Of a stretch of DNA of 53,299 nucleotides, positions 1-8,859 are shown one piece after another. How positions within the stretch are numbered: position 1 is the stretch's first letter; every line of letters starts with the position of its first letter. The DNA is taken from assembly GCA_014337915.1 (NCBI GenBank), contig QUBU01000020.1:1-53299 (forward strand), read 5' to 3'. The DNA comes from Gammaproteobacteria bacterium (lineage in GTDB: Bacteria; Pseudomonadota; Gammaproteobacteria; Steroidobacterales; GCA-2729495). Position numbers and translations under genes: made by a program. The notes beneath the pieces are model-generated. The model was given only the letters and a program-made list of their open reading frames with translations, searched no databases and was not told the DNA's origin.

Positions 1-1002
1 GGCACGGCGCTCGGAGAGCTTCTGGTTGTAGGCCTCGGCGCCGGAGCTGTCGGTGTGGCCGACGACGGTGCCGGAGACGAACTTCAGGCGGGTGAGGGTT
101 TCGGCGACCTCGTCCAGGGTCTTGCGGCCCTCGTCGGTGAGTTCGGCGGAGTTGAGCGCGAACTGTACCTGGCGGGTGACGTCGCAGGAGCAGCCATGGC
201 TGCCGACGCGGTCGCCCTTGGGTGTATCCGGGCACTGGTCGAGGCTGTCGACGACGCCATCGCCATCGCTGTCAGCCGGCGGCGGGGGCGGAGGCGGCGG
301 GGGCGGGGGCGGTGGTGCTGCCGCAGCGACCGGGGCCGGTGCGGGTGCCGGGCGGCCAAACCGGTAGCCGACCTGCAGCTGGTAGACGATCGGATCGATG
401 TCCATGGTCCCGATGTCGACGCCGTCGATCTCGAGGTCGGAGTCGATGTCCATGTAGCGCACGGCGGCGTTGACGAAGAAGTTCTCCGTGATCCCGACGT
501 CCATGCCGATCTGGCCGGCCAGTCCGAAGGAGTTGTCGGCGCTGACCCGCGTGAGCTCGTCGACGCCTTCCTCGTCGAAGAGCATGGTGTAGTTGATGCC
601 GGCGCCGATATAGGGCCGCCAGGTGCCGTCAGGATTGAAGTGGTACTGCAGGCTCAGCGTCGGCAGTATCTGCCGCAGCTTGCCGGCCGGCTCCTCGCCG
701 CTGCCGTCGTCGAAGTCCAGATGGTGGCTGAAGGGTGTCGTGGCCAGCAGTTCCACGCCCCAGTGGTCACGGAACATGTAGGTTGCCTCGAGCGTGGCAC
801 TGGTTGCCGTGTCCATGCTGAGGTCGCCGGCGATGCCCAGGTTCTGGGCCGGGCTGATGGTCAGGTTGTCGGACTTCGGGTCGACCACGCCGACGCCACC
901 GCGCCACAGCCAGTCGCCCTCCTTGGCCGCTGCCACCAGGGGCTGCGCGCAGCATGCGGTTGCCGCAGCAGCCAGTGCCAGGTACTTCATTCGCTGGTTC
1001 AT
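1..1002 (-). CDS. OmpW-type beta-barrel fused to OmpA C-terminal domain (3' end outside window)
   Basis: The start is the ATG at 1002-1000, with AAGGAG six bases upstream; it is followed by a signal peptide (MNQRMKYLALAAAATA...). The first ~200 residues look like an OmpW barrel (WLWRGGVGVVDPKSDN, YIGAGINYTMLF, ending YQLQVGYRF). A proline/alanine linker with an unbroken run of prolines follows, then a calcium-type repeat (DSDGDGVVDSLDQCPDTPKG), then an OmpA_C peptidoglycan-binding domain (VQFALNSAEL, GHTDSSGAEAYNQKLSERRA). The reading frame is still open at base 1, so the C-terminus is missing. The predicted role is an outer-membrane barrel tethered to the cell wall. OmpW proteins normally end after the barrel, so this architecture is uncommon. 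The domain calls come from motif reading only. Confidence 0.88.
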   Translation of the reverse strand, partial: MNQRMKYLALAAAATACCAQPLVAAAKEGDWLWRGGVGVVDPKSDNLTISPAQNLGIAGDLSMDTATSATLEATYMFRDHWGVELLATTPFSHHLDFDDGSGEEPAGKLRQILPTLSLQYHFNPDGTWRPYIGAGINYTMLFDEEGVDELTRVSADNSFGLAGQIGMDVGITENFFVNAAVRYMDIDSDLEIDGVDIGTMDIDPIVYQLQVGYRFGRPAPAPAPVAAAAPPPPPPPPPPPPPADSDGDGVVDSLDQCPDTPKGDRVGSHGCSCDVTRQVQFALNSAELTDEGRKTLDEVAETLTRLKFVSGTVVGHTDSSGAEAYNQKLSERRA

Positions 1003-1179
1003 GCAGGACTCCTTGGAATTCCTTGCTCGTTTTCCGTCCGTATCCCCGCCCCGCGACCGCGGTGGCGGCCCCCAAGATGGGGCCAATGTAGCGCATTTTC
1101 ACGCTTCGAAGGTGGCTGCCTGATCCCGGCGGCGCTGGTAGGATGGCCGCCTCAGCCGGGGGAGGGGTCCCGACCGAAC

Positions 1180-1971
1180 ATGACGCAGGACGCAGGCAAC
1201 CGGCCGGAGCTGACTCTGGCCATTTTCGTGGACTTCGAGAACCTGGCGCTGGGCGCCGAGGACCTCAAGGGCGGGCGCTTCGCCATCGAGCTGGTGCTCA
1301 AGCGCCTGCTGGAGAAGGGACGCATCGTCGCCAAGCGCGCCTATTGCGACTGGACGCGGTACCGGCAGTTCATGCAGGAATTCCACCTGCATGGCTTCGA
1401 GATGATCGACATCCCGCAGACCAAGGTGAGCGGCAAGAACAGCGCCGACATCCGCATGGTCGTCGACGCGCTGGACCTCTGCTACTCGAAGTCCCACATC
1501 GACGCCTTCGCGCTCCTCACCGGTGACAGTGATTTTTCACCGCTGGTCTCCAAGCTCAAGGAGAACGACAAGCGGGTCATCGGCTGCGGCATCCGTCAGT
1601 CAACATCCAGCCTGCTCGCCGGCAACTGCGACGAGTTCATCTTCTACGATGACCTGGTGAAGGTCTCGCAGCGGCCGCGGCGCCGGGCCCGCAAGGCCAA
1701 GGGCGGCGAGCAGACCGAGCAGCAGACCGAGCAGCAGCTGGCGCTGGAACGTGTCGCCGAGACGGTGGAATCACTGGCCCAGGAATACGATCCGCTGTGG
1801 GGATCGCTGGTGAAGCAGACGGTGCGCCGCGTGTACCCGGGCTTCAACGAAACGGCCTGTGGCTACCGCAGCTTTTCAGAACTTCTGGAGGATGCTGCCC
1901 GCCACGGCCTGCTGGAGCTGGAGTTCGACAAGGAGCGCGGCAACTACATGGTGCGCGCCACCGGCAACTAG
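1180..1971 (+). CDS. NYN domain (LabA/DUF88-like) protein with C-terminal OST-HTH/LOTUS-type domain
   Basis: The 263-residue protein carries a NYN (PIN-like) nuclease fold. Acidic residues sit in FVDFENL (D18), at D90 in NSADIRM, and in LLTGDSDF (D116, D118). A basic stretch (RPRRRARKAKGG, about 165-176) and a Gln/Glu repeat (QTEQQTEQQ) link it to a C-terminal winged-helix-like segment (SLVKQTVRRVYPGFNE ... SFSELLEDAARHGLLEL), which resembles the OST-HTH domain often fused to NYN. The ATG at 1180 is chosen because homology begins there and GGGGGAGGGG lies upstream; the frame stays open far upstream but reads non-coding. A role in RNA processing or degradation is inferred from the family. The gene is divergent from the porin. 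Confidence 0.88.
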   Translation: MTQDAGNRPELTLAIFVDFENLALGAEDLKGGRFAIELVLKRLLEKGRIVAKRAYCDWTRYRQFMQEFHLHGFEMIDIPQTKVSGKNSADIRMVVDALDLCYSKSHIDAFALLTGDSDFSPLVSKLKENDKRVIGCGIRQSTSSLLAGNCDEFIFYDDLVKVSQRPRRRARKAKGGEQTEQQTEQQLALERVAETVESLAQEYDPLWGSLVKQTVRRVYPGFNETACGYRSFSELLEDAARHGLLELEFDKERGNYMVRATGN

Positions 1972-1978
1972 CGGCCGG

Positions 1979-2827
1979 TCACTTCAGCGTTGCCTTCTGG
2001 CCTGCCGCCGCACCCGGCGCGGCCGACATCGCATAGATCGGGCGCGGGCCCTTCTGCTCGTAGTAGGGCATCATCTGCGGCACCAGCGCGGCCAGCGCCT
2101 GCTGGCGGTTCGCCGGGCTCGGGTGGGTGCTCAGGAACTGGGGCGGACCCTTGCCGCCGGCCTTGGCCATCTTCTGCCAGAGCGTCACCGCGGCATGCGG
2201 GTCATAGCCGGCCTTGGCGGCGATCTCGATGCCGACCCGGTCAGCCTCGGCTTCGGAGGCGCGGCTGTTCGGCAGCAGCAGGCCGAGCTGTGCCAGCGCC
2301 GCGGCTCCGACCATGTTGGCGCTGCTTTCGGTGGCGACGCCCGTGGCGATCGCGCCGAGCTGCGCGGCCATCGCCATCGACATGCGCTCTGCCGTGTGGT
2401 TGAGCAGCGCATGGCTGATCTCGTGGCCCATGACCTGGGCCAGCTCATCGTCGGTGGCGTCGAGTTTCTGGATCAGGCCGGTGTAGATCGCCATGCGCCC
2501 GCCCGCCATGCACCAGGCGTTGACGGTCTTCGGGTCATCGATGACCCGCACGCTCCACTCCCATTGCGCCGTTTCCGGCCGGTACTTGATGGCCTGGGCG
2601 ACCAGCCTTCCGGTGATGGTGTTGATGCGGTTGACCAGCTTCGGGTCGGTGACCAGCTTGCCCTCGGAATCGAGCTTGCTCATGGTCTGCACGTAGGCCT
2701 GCTTCGACTGCGCGATGGCGGATTGCTCCGACACCAGCATCAGCTGCTTGCGCCCGGCGATGTTGGTGGCACAGGCGGCCAGGGCCAGCAGGGCGGCAAC
2801 CACGAGGCAAATGCGACCGGACGTCAT
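1979..2827 (-). CDS. M48-family zinc metalloprotease, lipoprotein
   Basis: The 282-residue protein has a lipoprotein signal peptide (LLALAAC, lipid-modified Cys19) and a zinc-protease motif HEISH at 135-139 in QVMGHEISHALLNHTAER. The third zinc ligand is in SEAEADRVG (about E194). The length and layout match periplasmic M48 peptidases of the LoiP/YcaL/YggG type, which act in outer-membrane protein quality control. This one is probably anchored on the periplasmic face of a membrane. It converges with the NYN gene, with seven bases between them, and lies just downstream of a small outer-membrane barrel gene on the same strand. The exact orthologue (LoiP or YcaL) cannot be set by eye. Confidence 0.92.
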   Translation of the reverse strand: MTSGRICLVVAALLALAACATNIAGRKQLMLVSEQSAIAQSKQAYVQTMSKLDSEGKLVTDPKLVNRINTITGRLVAQAIKYRPETAQWEWSVRVIDDPKTVNAWCMAGGRMAIYTGLIQKLDATDDELAQVMGHEISHALLNHTAERMSMAMAAQLGAIATGVATESSANMVGAAALAQLGLLLPNSRASEAEADRVGIEIAAKAGYDPHAAVTLWQKMAKAGGKGPPQFLSTHPSPANRQQALAALVPQMMPYYEQKGPRPIYAMSAAPGAAAGQKATLK

Positions 2828-2851
2828 GGCGATCGGCTTCCGGGATGCGGG

Positions 2852-3508
2852 TTACCTGATGGACCAGCTGGCGCCGATGCCCCAGAAGTCCCAGTCCTGC
2901 TTGTGGCCGGTGTCGCCACCGCCGATATCCGGGTAGCTGGCGTAGCGGACATGCACACCGAGGCTGTCGGTGATGCGCAGGTTCAGGCCACCACCGAGCA
3001 GCAGCTCGCTGCCGGTGTCCCCGCCCTTGAAGTTGCTGCCGCCGTCGCAGGCCACGCAGTTGACGTCCTGGTCCCAGAAGGCGATGCCCACCTGGGCGAA
3101 CAGCGAGAAGCGCCCGAGGAAGGAGCCATCGCCGGCAAAGGTGCTGAAGGGCAGGATGCCGATGGCGGTGATATCCATGGCTGTGGCCGATATCTTGTCG
3201 GTGTAATCGGTCGAGCCGCCGCCCTCTCCGCCATCGACACTGGTGCCCGAGGCCGTGAGCTCACCGAGATCGGTGTAGCCGATGGTGGTGGCCAGGTACG
3301 GGCTCCACTGGTAGCCGAGGAACAGGCTCCAGGCGGTGTCGCTGTCGTCCTGCCGCTGGTTGATGTCGCCGGCCCCGAACTCGTAATCATCGATGCTGCT
3401 GCGGCCCGCGGTGCCACCGAAGAAGACACCCGCCTGGGCGGCGCCCGAGACGAGCCCGAGTCCCGCCAGGGCGGCGCCAACACCCGTCAAACCGCGTGGT
3501 TTCGTCAT
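2852..3508 (-). CDS. Small outer-membrane beta-barrel protein (OmpA-membrane-like)
   Basis: The 218-residue protein has a signal peptide ending near SGAAQA. It then shows alternating beta-strand segments typical of an eight-stranded barrel (GVFFGGTAGRSSIDDYEFGA, WSLFLGYQWSPYLATTIGYT, GLNLRITDSLGVHVRYAS) and ends in aromatic-Ile-Arg (SWSIR). Two cysteines in the loop NCVACDGG may form a disulphide. The start is the ATG at 3508-3506, preceded by AGGGGATTCAC; longer readings upstream lack a plausible signal sequence. It lies 24 bases upstream of the M48 protease gene on the same strand, so the two may be co-transcribed. Its specific function is unknown. Confidence 0.82.
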   Translation of the reverse strand: MTKPRGLTGVGAALAGLGLVSGAAQAGVFFGGTAGRSSIDDYEFGAGDINQRQDDSDTAWSLFLGYQWSPYLATTIGYTDLGELTASGTSVDGGEGGGSTDYTDKISATAMDITAIGILPFSTFAGDGSFLGRFSLFAQVGIAFWDQDVNCVACDGGSNFKGGDTGSELLLGGGLNLRITDSLGVHVRYASYPDIGGGDTGHKQDWDFWGIGASWSIR

Positions 3509-3677
3509 GTGAATCCCCTGTGTGTGGGTTGAGGACCAAGCTGTTGTCCCGGTGCAGCGGCATTTGAGCGCGGCGCTTGCTGCGCTGTCAATGCACGGGC
3601 CGGCCCCGCCAGGGACCGCGCCTTGACCCTGCGGGCGGTCTGCGGCACCTTGCGGTTTTCCCTGCCGACGGCCACTC

Positions 3678-5327
3678 ATGCCCGATGCACGCAACGCCCT
3701 GGCCGCGGCCCGTTCCGGGCCGGGGGGGAGCGTTGCCCGGGCGCTGGTGCTGATCCTGGTCGCGGCCTGCGCCCACGCCGGCGCCACGGACTCCGCGAAA
3801 ACCGCCGCAGCGGCGGATGCCGGCGTTGCCGAGGCCTGCGCGGTGCTGGCCGCGCTGGATTTCGACGCCACGGTGGGTGCCCGGGTGAACCTCAGGGCCA
3901 CCCTGGTCCCTGCCGACGGCGAACTGCCGGCGCGCTGCCGCGCCACGGCCAAGGTAGCGCCCGAGGTCGGCTTCGAGGCCTGGCTGCCGGTGGACGACTG
4001 GAACGGCAAGCTGCTGGTCACCGGCTGCTACGGACTGTGCGGCAGCATCCGCGCCGACCAGATGGAGGATGCCGCCGCGCGCGGATATGCCACGGCCACC
4101 ACCGACGGCGGCCATGACCAGCAGAAATTTCCTGACGGGCGCTGGGCCCATGACAATACGGCGCTGGAGGACGACTTCGGCCAGCGCGCCGTGCATGTCA
4201 CCGCGGTCCTGGCCCAGGCGCTGGCCAAGGCCTACTACGGCAACGAGCCCGCGCATGCTTACTTCCGCGGCTGCTCCACCGGCGGGCGCCAGGCGCTGGT
4301 CGCTGCTACGCGCAACCCCGACGACTTCGACGGCATCATCGCCGGCGCGCCCTTCGACCAGCGTCGCTCGGTGCCCTTCATGATCTGGGCCGACGCGGCC
4401 AACACCGGCGCCGACGGCAGGCCGCTGCTGAAGCGGCCGCAGTTCGAGCTGCTGCACAAGGCGGCGCTCGAGGCCTGCGACGGCGACGATGGCCAGGTGG
4501 ATGGCATCATCGGCAACCCGGCCGCCTGCAGCTTCCAGCCCGAGGTCCTCGCCTGCAGCGGCGCGGCTGACGCCAGCTGCCTTGGCCCGGAGCAGCTGGC
4601 GGCCGCGCGGCGCATCTATGCCGGCCCGGCCGGCAGCAGTGGACGCCGCCCCGCGGCCTTCGGTGCGGCCATCGGCAGCGAAGCTGGCTGGGAGCAGCAG
4701 CTCATCGGCCGTGACGGCAAGCCGTCGGCCTTCCATGCCATCGGCCAGGACTGGCTGCGCTACCACGCCTTCGAGCCGGATCCGCCGGCGGATGCCGGCC
4801 TGCCGGCCTTCGATTTCGATCGCGATCCGCCGCGGCTCGCGGCCAGCAACGCGCGCATCGGCTACACGGCCGACCTCGGGCGCTTCGCCGCGCGCGATGG
4901 CCGGCTCATCGTCTGGCACGGCTGGGCCGATGCGAGCCTGCAGCCATCGCATACGCTCGCCTGGTGGCAAGAGGCGCTGCAGGAGAACGGCGGCGCAGCC
5001 GCGCTGGCGCGCGTTGCGCGCCTGTTCCTGTTGCCCGGGGTGCAGCACTGCGGCGGCGGCCCCGGGGCCGGCGACGTGGATTACCTCAGCGCGCTGGAAC
5101 GCTGGGTCGAAACCGACGAGGCACCGGAGATGCTGGTGGCCACGCGTGCGGCCGACAGCGTCCCGGTCAGCACGCGGCAGCGCCGTTTTCCGGTGACCAC
5201 GGCCGTGCAGCTGCGCCGGCCGCTGTTCCCGTACCCGGATGTGGCGCGCTACCTTGGCAGCGGTGATCCGCTGGATCCGCTGAGCTATGAGCGCGTGAAG
5301 CCGCCGGCCGCGTCGCCGGCGCATTGA
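3678..5327 (+). CDS. Tannase/feruloyl-esterase family alpha/beta hydrolase
   Basis: This 549-residue secreted-type protein has an N-terminal hydrophobic segment (ALVLILVAACAHA). The catalytic serine sits in RGCSTGGRQ (S200), the acid is probably D418 in WHGWADAS, and the histidine is H457 in GVQHCGGG. The cysteines beside the Ser and His (C199, C458) match the CS-D-HC arrangement of the tannase/feruloyl esterase family (PF07519), whose members hydrolyse gallate, ferulate or related esters. It probably acts in the periplasm or outside the cell. The SDR gene follows 21 bases downstream on the same strand, which suggests an operon. The substrate cannot be inferred. Confidence 0.93.
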   Translation: MPDARNALAAARSGPGGSVARALVLILVAACAHAGATDSAKTAAAADAGVAEACAVLAALDFDATVGARVNLRATLVPADGELPARCRATAKVAPEVGFEAWLPVDDWNGKLLVTGCYGLCGSIRADQMEDAAARGYATATTDGGHDQQKFPDGRWAHDNTALEDDFGQRAVHVTAVLAQALAKAYYGNEPAHAYFRGCSTGGRQALVAATRNPDDFDGIIAGAPFDQRRSVPFMIWADAANTGADGRPLLKRPQFELLHKAALEACDGDDGQVDGIIGNPAACSFQPEVLACSGAADASCLGPEQLAAARRIYAGPAGSSGRRPAAFGAAIGSEAGWEQQLIGRDGKPSAFHAIGQDWLRYHAFEPDPPADAGLPAFDFDRDPPRLAASNARIGYTADLGRFAARDGRLIVWHGWADASLQPSHTLAWWQEALQENGGAAALARVARLFLLPGVQHCGGGPGAGDVDYLSALERWVETDEAPEMLVATRAADSVPVSTRQRRFPVTTAVQLRRPLFPYPDVARYLGSGDPLDPLSYERVKPPAASPAH

Positions 5328-5348
5328 CCTGCGAACCAGGAGACGACA

Positions 5349-6086
5349 ATGGATGCGGCCCGTCCGACGATACTCATCACCGGCTCCGGCCGCGGCCTGG
5401 GCGTGGCGCTGGTGCGGGAGTACGCCAGCCATGGCTGGAATGTGCTGGCAACCGCGCGTCAGCCGGCGGAGTCGGCGGCACTGGCGGAGCTGGCGCGGGC
5501 GAACCCGAAGATCGTCATCGAGACGCTGGATGTGACCAGCGTGGCCAGCATGCAGGCGCTGGCGGCGAAACTGCGCGGGCAGCCGATCGACGTGCTGTTC
5601 AACAACGCGGCGCTGCTCGGCGACCGCCATGACGAGGGTAACCGCCGGCAGCAGCTCGGTCAGCTCGACGAGGCGCTGTTCATGCAGGTCATGCGCAGCA
5701 ACGTCTTCGGGCCGCTCAAGCTGTCGGAAACGCTGGTGGACAACGTGCTCGCCGGGCGCCAGCGCAAGATCATCGCCCTGACCAGCGGGCTGGGTTCGCT
5801 GACGCTGATGGGCCAGATGTCGCGCTTCTACTATTACCAGATGAGCAAGGCAGCGCTGAACATGGGCTTCCGCGCACTGCGCCATGACCTGAAATCACGC
5901 GGCATCACCGTGGCGCTGCTGGCACCCGGCATGGTGGCCACCGACATGCTCGCGGAGTCCGGTTACCGGGGCGAGGCACTCACGCCGGCTGCGAGCGCCG
6001 CCGGGCTCTACCGGCTGGTGGATGCGCTGACCGCCGATGACCCGGGCCTGCCGGTCAACGTGGACGGCAAAGTGCTTCCCTGGTGA
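5349..6086 (+). CDS. Short-chain dehydrogenase/reductase
   Basis: The 245-residue classical SDR has the Rossmann glycine motif TGSGRGLG near residue 11, an NNAA-type motif (LFNNAALLG), a catalytic serine region (ALTSGLGS) and the YxxxK pair in YYYQMSKAALN (Y163/K167). The ATG at 5349 follows a good ribosome site (AGGAGACGACA). It sits 21 bases after the tannase-family gene and is probably co-transcribed with it, perhaps acting on a product of that hydrolase; that is inference. The cofactor is probably NADP or NAD, and the substrate is not identifiable. Confidence 0.93.
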   Translation: MDAARPTILITGSGRGLGVALVREYASHGWNVLATARQPAESAALAELARANPKIVIETLDVTSVASMQALAAKLRGQPIDVLFNNAALLGDRHDEGNRRQQLGQLDEALFMQVMRSNVFGPLKLSETLVDNVLAGRQRKIIALTSGLGSLTLMGQMSRFYYYQMSKAALNMGFRALRHDLKSRGITVALLAPGMVATDMLAESGYRGEALTPAASAAGLYRLVDALTADDPGLPVNVDGKVLPW

Positions 6087-6157
6087 TATCTGGATGAAGG
6101 CCCGGTGCTGGCCCACCAGTCACCGGACAATCGCCCCGCGGCTGGTTGTGCCGCTGC

Positions 6158-6736
6158 TCAGTGCTGCGCCTTGCGCCAGCAGTACACCCGCATCGGTGGC
6201 ACGTTAAGCAGTTCGACGTCCACCTCCGGCTCGCCGAGGATCTCGCGCCCCAGCACCGCGACGCGGTCGCGGAACTGGTAGGCGACGAAGCGCCCGCCGA
6301 AGGCCAGCGAGCCACGCACCGCGCGCAGGATCGACTTGCCGATGCGCGCCGGCATGGTGGAGAAGGGGATGCCCGAGACCACCGACTCCGGCGCCGGCAG
6401 CTGGTGGCGCGCCAGCAGCGTGCCGATGTCCGCCGCGCTCGCGCACTCCACCGTCAGGCGCGGGTCCTGGATTTCCTCGCGCAGCATGCTGGCGAAATGC
6501 GGGTCGATCTCGATGGCCAGCAAGCGCGCGGAGGCCGGCAGTGCCCGCAGCAGGGCGCGCGTGGTGCCGCCCGTGCCGGGCCCGAGCTCCACCACGGTAC
6601 TCGCCTGGTGCGCCGCGCTGATGTTGACCAGCCGCCGCTCGAGAAAGCGTGAACTCGGGATAACCGAACCCACCTGCTGCGGCTCGCGCAGGAACCCCTG
6701 GAAGAAAGCGAGGCGCTTGTCAGGCTGCATGGGCAT
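6158..6736 (-). CDS. Class I SAM-dependent methyltransferase, phospholipid N-methyltransferase-like (COG3963 type)
   Basis: The 192-residue protein opens with FLREPQQVGSVIPSSRFL, a stretch typical of PmtA-like and RsmA-related methyltransferases. The SAM-binding motif VVELGPGTGGTTRAL (about 48-62) and an acidic motif II (AIEIDPHF) follow. The later NPPY/NLPY-type position reads SGIPFST. Members of this group methylate phosphatidylethanolamine or are annotated as rRNA dimethyltransferase-like; the substrate here is not established. The start may be the ATG at 6736 or the one at 6730, and neither has a clear ribosome site. A 62-bp palindrome begins four bases upstream of the 6736 start and may have replaced the original leader. 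Confidence 0.85.
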   Translation of the reverse strand: MPMQPDKRLAFFQGFLREPQQVGSVIPSSRFLERRLVNISAAHQASTVVELGPGTGGTTRALLRALPASARLLAIEIDPHFASMLREEIQDPRLTVECASAADIGTLLARHQLPAPESVVSGIPFSTMPARIGKSILRAVRGSLAFGGRFVAYQFRDRVAVLGREILGEPEVDVELLNVPPMRVYCWRKAQH

Positions 6737-6739
6737 GGA

Positions 6740-6801
6740 GGAGATCCGGGGACAGTTTACTCATCTCCCGAGGGAGATGAGTAAACTGTCCCCGGATCTC
6801 C
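6740..6801. repeat. Perfect 30-bp inverted repeat, GGGGACAGTT-core element (copy 1)
   Basis: The left arm is 6740-6769 and the right arm 6772-6801, identical after reverse-complementing, with a two-base loop. The arms contain GGGGACAGTTTACTCA. The same core occurs in two other palindromes in this window (36621-36726 and 52245-52309). A short CGGATCTCC duplicate follows at 6805-6813. The element lies between two minus-strand genes and supplies the stop codon and last 14 codons of the YyaL-like gene. The RNA would fold into a very stable hairpin. REP/BIME-type identity is inferred. Confidence 0.9.
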
Positions 6802-8859
6802 GCCCGGATCTCCGGCCAGCGCCGTCCCGAGCGCCTCCAGCGTGTGGACCGGCGCATCGCAGGCCATGCCGCGGCAGACATAGGCCAGCGGGGCGTCGCC
6901 CGCGCGGCGCAGGGCCAGGGCGCCCGGCAGGCCGCTCGCGTCCGGCGGGATGCCGAACACCAGCCGCGCCGGTGCGTACACCGCCTGGGCCGCCCCCAGC
7001 CACTCCGCCAGCCGCGCACCCGCTGCACGCACCACCACGATCTGCGGCGGCGACAGGAACTCGTCCAGCGCGCCGATCATCGCCGCGTGACCGTGCGGGT
7101 AGGCGGACATCGCCGGCCAGGCCAGGCGCAGCGTCGCCTCCGCCGCGTCCAGGTAGCGTGTCTCGCCGAGCAGGTGGCCGAGGCGGCCGAGCGCCAGTGC
7201 AGCCACGGCATTTCCCGAGGGCAGCGCCTCGTCGGACAGCGGCTTGCCACGGTGGAGCAGGGCCTCGTGGTCGTGGGCGGTGAAGAAGAAGCCGCCCGTC
7301 GCGGCATCCGCGAAGCGCTCGAGCAACTCGTCGGCCAGCCAGCTGGCAAAGCCGAGATGGGCCGTATTCCAGCGTGCCTGCAGCAGCTCCAGCGTCGCGT
7401 CCAGCAGGAAGGCGTGGTCGTCGAGGTAGGCGGGGAAGCGCGCGCGGCCATCCTTCCAGGTGGCCTGCAGGCGGCCATCCACCACCATATGCGAGCGCAG
7501 GAAATCCAGGGCGGCGCTCGCCGCATCCACCAGCTCTGCCCGGCCGAGGATGCGCCCGGCGATGGCAAGCCCGCGGATCATGAGCGCGTTCCAGCTCGCC
7601 AGGATCTTCTCGTCGCGGCCCGGCCAGCTGCGGGCATTGCGCGCGGCGAGCAACCGCGCCCGGCCACTGTCGAGCAGGTGCTGCACCGTCGAGAGCGGCT
7701 GGCCCGTGGCCGCGGCGATGTCCTCCAGCGGCTGCCAGGCGCGCAGATGCCAGCGACCCTCGAAATTCGGCGCCCGGTCCAGGCCGAAGCGGGGGGCGAG
7801 GACCGCGTACTCCGCATCCGGCAGCAGCGCGCGCACCTCATCGGGCGTCCAGGCATAGAAGCGGCCTTCCCCGCCCTCGGAATCGGCATCGAGGCTGGAA
7901 AAGAATGCGCCCGCATCCGCGCGCATGTCGCGCAGCACCCAGTCCGCCGTCTCGTCGGCCACGCGACGGAAAAAGTCATCGGCACTCACCTGGTACAGCC
8001 AGGCGTAGAGCGCCAGCAGCGGGCCGTTGTCATAGAGCATCTTCTCGAAGTGCGGGATGCTCCAGTGGCGATCCACCGAGTAGCGGCAGAAGCCGCCGCC
8101 AAGCTGGTCATAGATACCGCCTTCGGCCATGCGCTTCAGCGTCAGCGCGCACATGTACAGCGCATGCACATCCGGTTCGCTGGCACCCGCCGTGTGCCAC
8201 CAGTGGCGCAGCAGCTGCTCGAGGCTGCTGGGGTGGGGGAACTTCGGCGCGTCGCCAAAGCCGCCGAACTCCGCATCGAACTGCCGGCCGAGCCCCGCGC
8301 GCAGCGCCGCCAGCGGCGCGGCGCCGAGCGGCCCGCGCTCCGGCGCATCCGCGGCCTCGATCGCGGCCAGCGCCTCGCGCAGCGCCGGGCCCTGCGCCTT
8401 CAGTTCCGGTGGCTTGCGCAGGTAGTACTCGGCCACGCGGCCGAGCACCTCGCTGAACGCCGGCATGCCATAACGCGCATCCTTCGGGAAATAGGTGCCG
8501 GCGAAGATCGGCACCAGCTCGCCCGGGGTGAGGAACATCGTCAGCGGCCAGCCGCCGCCCCGGCGCATCATCAGGTGATGCGCGGCCTGGTAGACGCGGT
8601 CGATGTCGGGGCGCTCCTCGCGATCCACCTTCACGTTCACGAACAGCTCGTTCATCAGCTGCGCCGTCGCCGGATCCTCGAAGGACTCGTGCGCCATCAC
8701 ATGGCACCAGTGGCAGGCCGAGTAGCCGATGGACAGCAGGATCGGCTTGTCCTCGGCGCGCGCCTTCGCCAGCGCCTCCTCGCCCCAGGGATACCAGTCC
8801 ACCGGGTTGCCGGCATGCTGCAGGAGGTAGGGGCTGGTTTCACGGGCGAGGTGGTTCAT
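6757..8859 (-). CDS. YyaL/DUF255 thioredoxin-domain protein (COG1331)
   Basis: The protein of about 700 residues begins [20 protein letters not shown], the family hallmark, with a thioredoxin-like CHWC motif at residues 49-52 in [18 protein letters not shown]. An (alpha/alpha)6 glycosidase-like region follows ([29 protein letters not shown]). The family is widespread (human SPATA20); its biochemical function is not settled. The ATG at 8859 is preferred over the in-frame GTG at 8880 because family homology starts there. The last 14 residues ([14 protein letters not shown]) and the stop codon are encoded by the 6740-6801 palindrome, so the native C-terminus was replaced or extended. The start overlaps the stop of the integrase remnant (ATGA). 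Confidence 0.93.
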   Translation of the reverse strand: MNHLARETSPYLLQHAGNPVDWYPWGEEALAKARAEDKPILLSIGYSACHWCHVMAHESFEDPATAQLMNELFVNVKVDREERPDIDRVYQAAHHLMMRRGGGWPLTMFLTPGELVPIFAGTYFPKDARYGMPAFSEVLGRVAEYYLRKPPELKAQGPALREALAAIEAADAPERGPLGAAPLAALRAGLGRQFDAEFGGFGDAPKFPHPSSLEQLLRHWWHTAGASEPDVHALYMCALTLKRMAEGGIYDQLGGGFCRYSVDRHWSIPHFEKMLYDNGPLLALYAWLYQVSADDFFRRVADETADWVLRDMRADAGAFFSSLDADSEGGEGRFYAWTPDEVRALLPDAEYAVLAPRFGLDRAPNFEGRWHLRAWQPLEDIAAATGQPLSTVQHLLDSGRARLLAARNARSWPGRDEKILASWNALMIRGLAIAGRILGRAELVDAASAALDFLRSHMVVDGRLQATWKDGRARFPAYLDDHAFLLDATLELLQARWNTAHLGFASWLADELLERFADAATGGFFFTAHDHEALLHRGKPLSDEALPSGNAVAALALGRLGHLLGETRYLDAAEATLRLAWPAMSAYPHGHAAMIGALDEFLSPPQIVVVRAAGARLAEWLGAAQAVYAPARLVFGIPPDASGLPGALALRRAGDAPLAYVCRGMACDAPVHTLEALGTALAGDPGGDPGTVYSSPSGDE

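Noticed and set aside
275-320. Poly-G tract as a phase-variation repeat
   Set aside because: On the coding strand it is an in-frame proline linker (mixed CCG/CCC codons), not a homopolymer of one repeated unit.
55-1179. Long in-frame extension upstream of the NYN gene
   Set aside because: It runs antisense across the OmpW/OmpA gene, has no family pattern, and a good ribosome site and homology begin at 1180.
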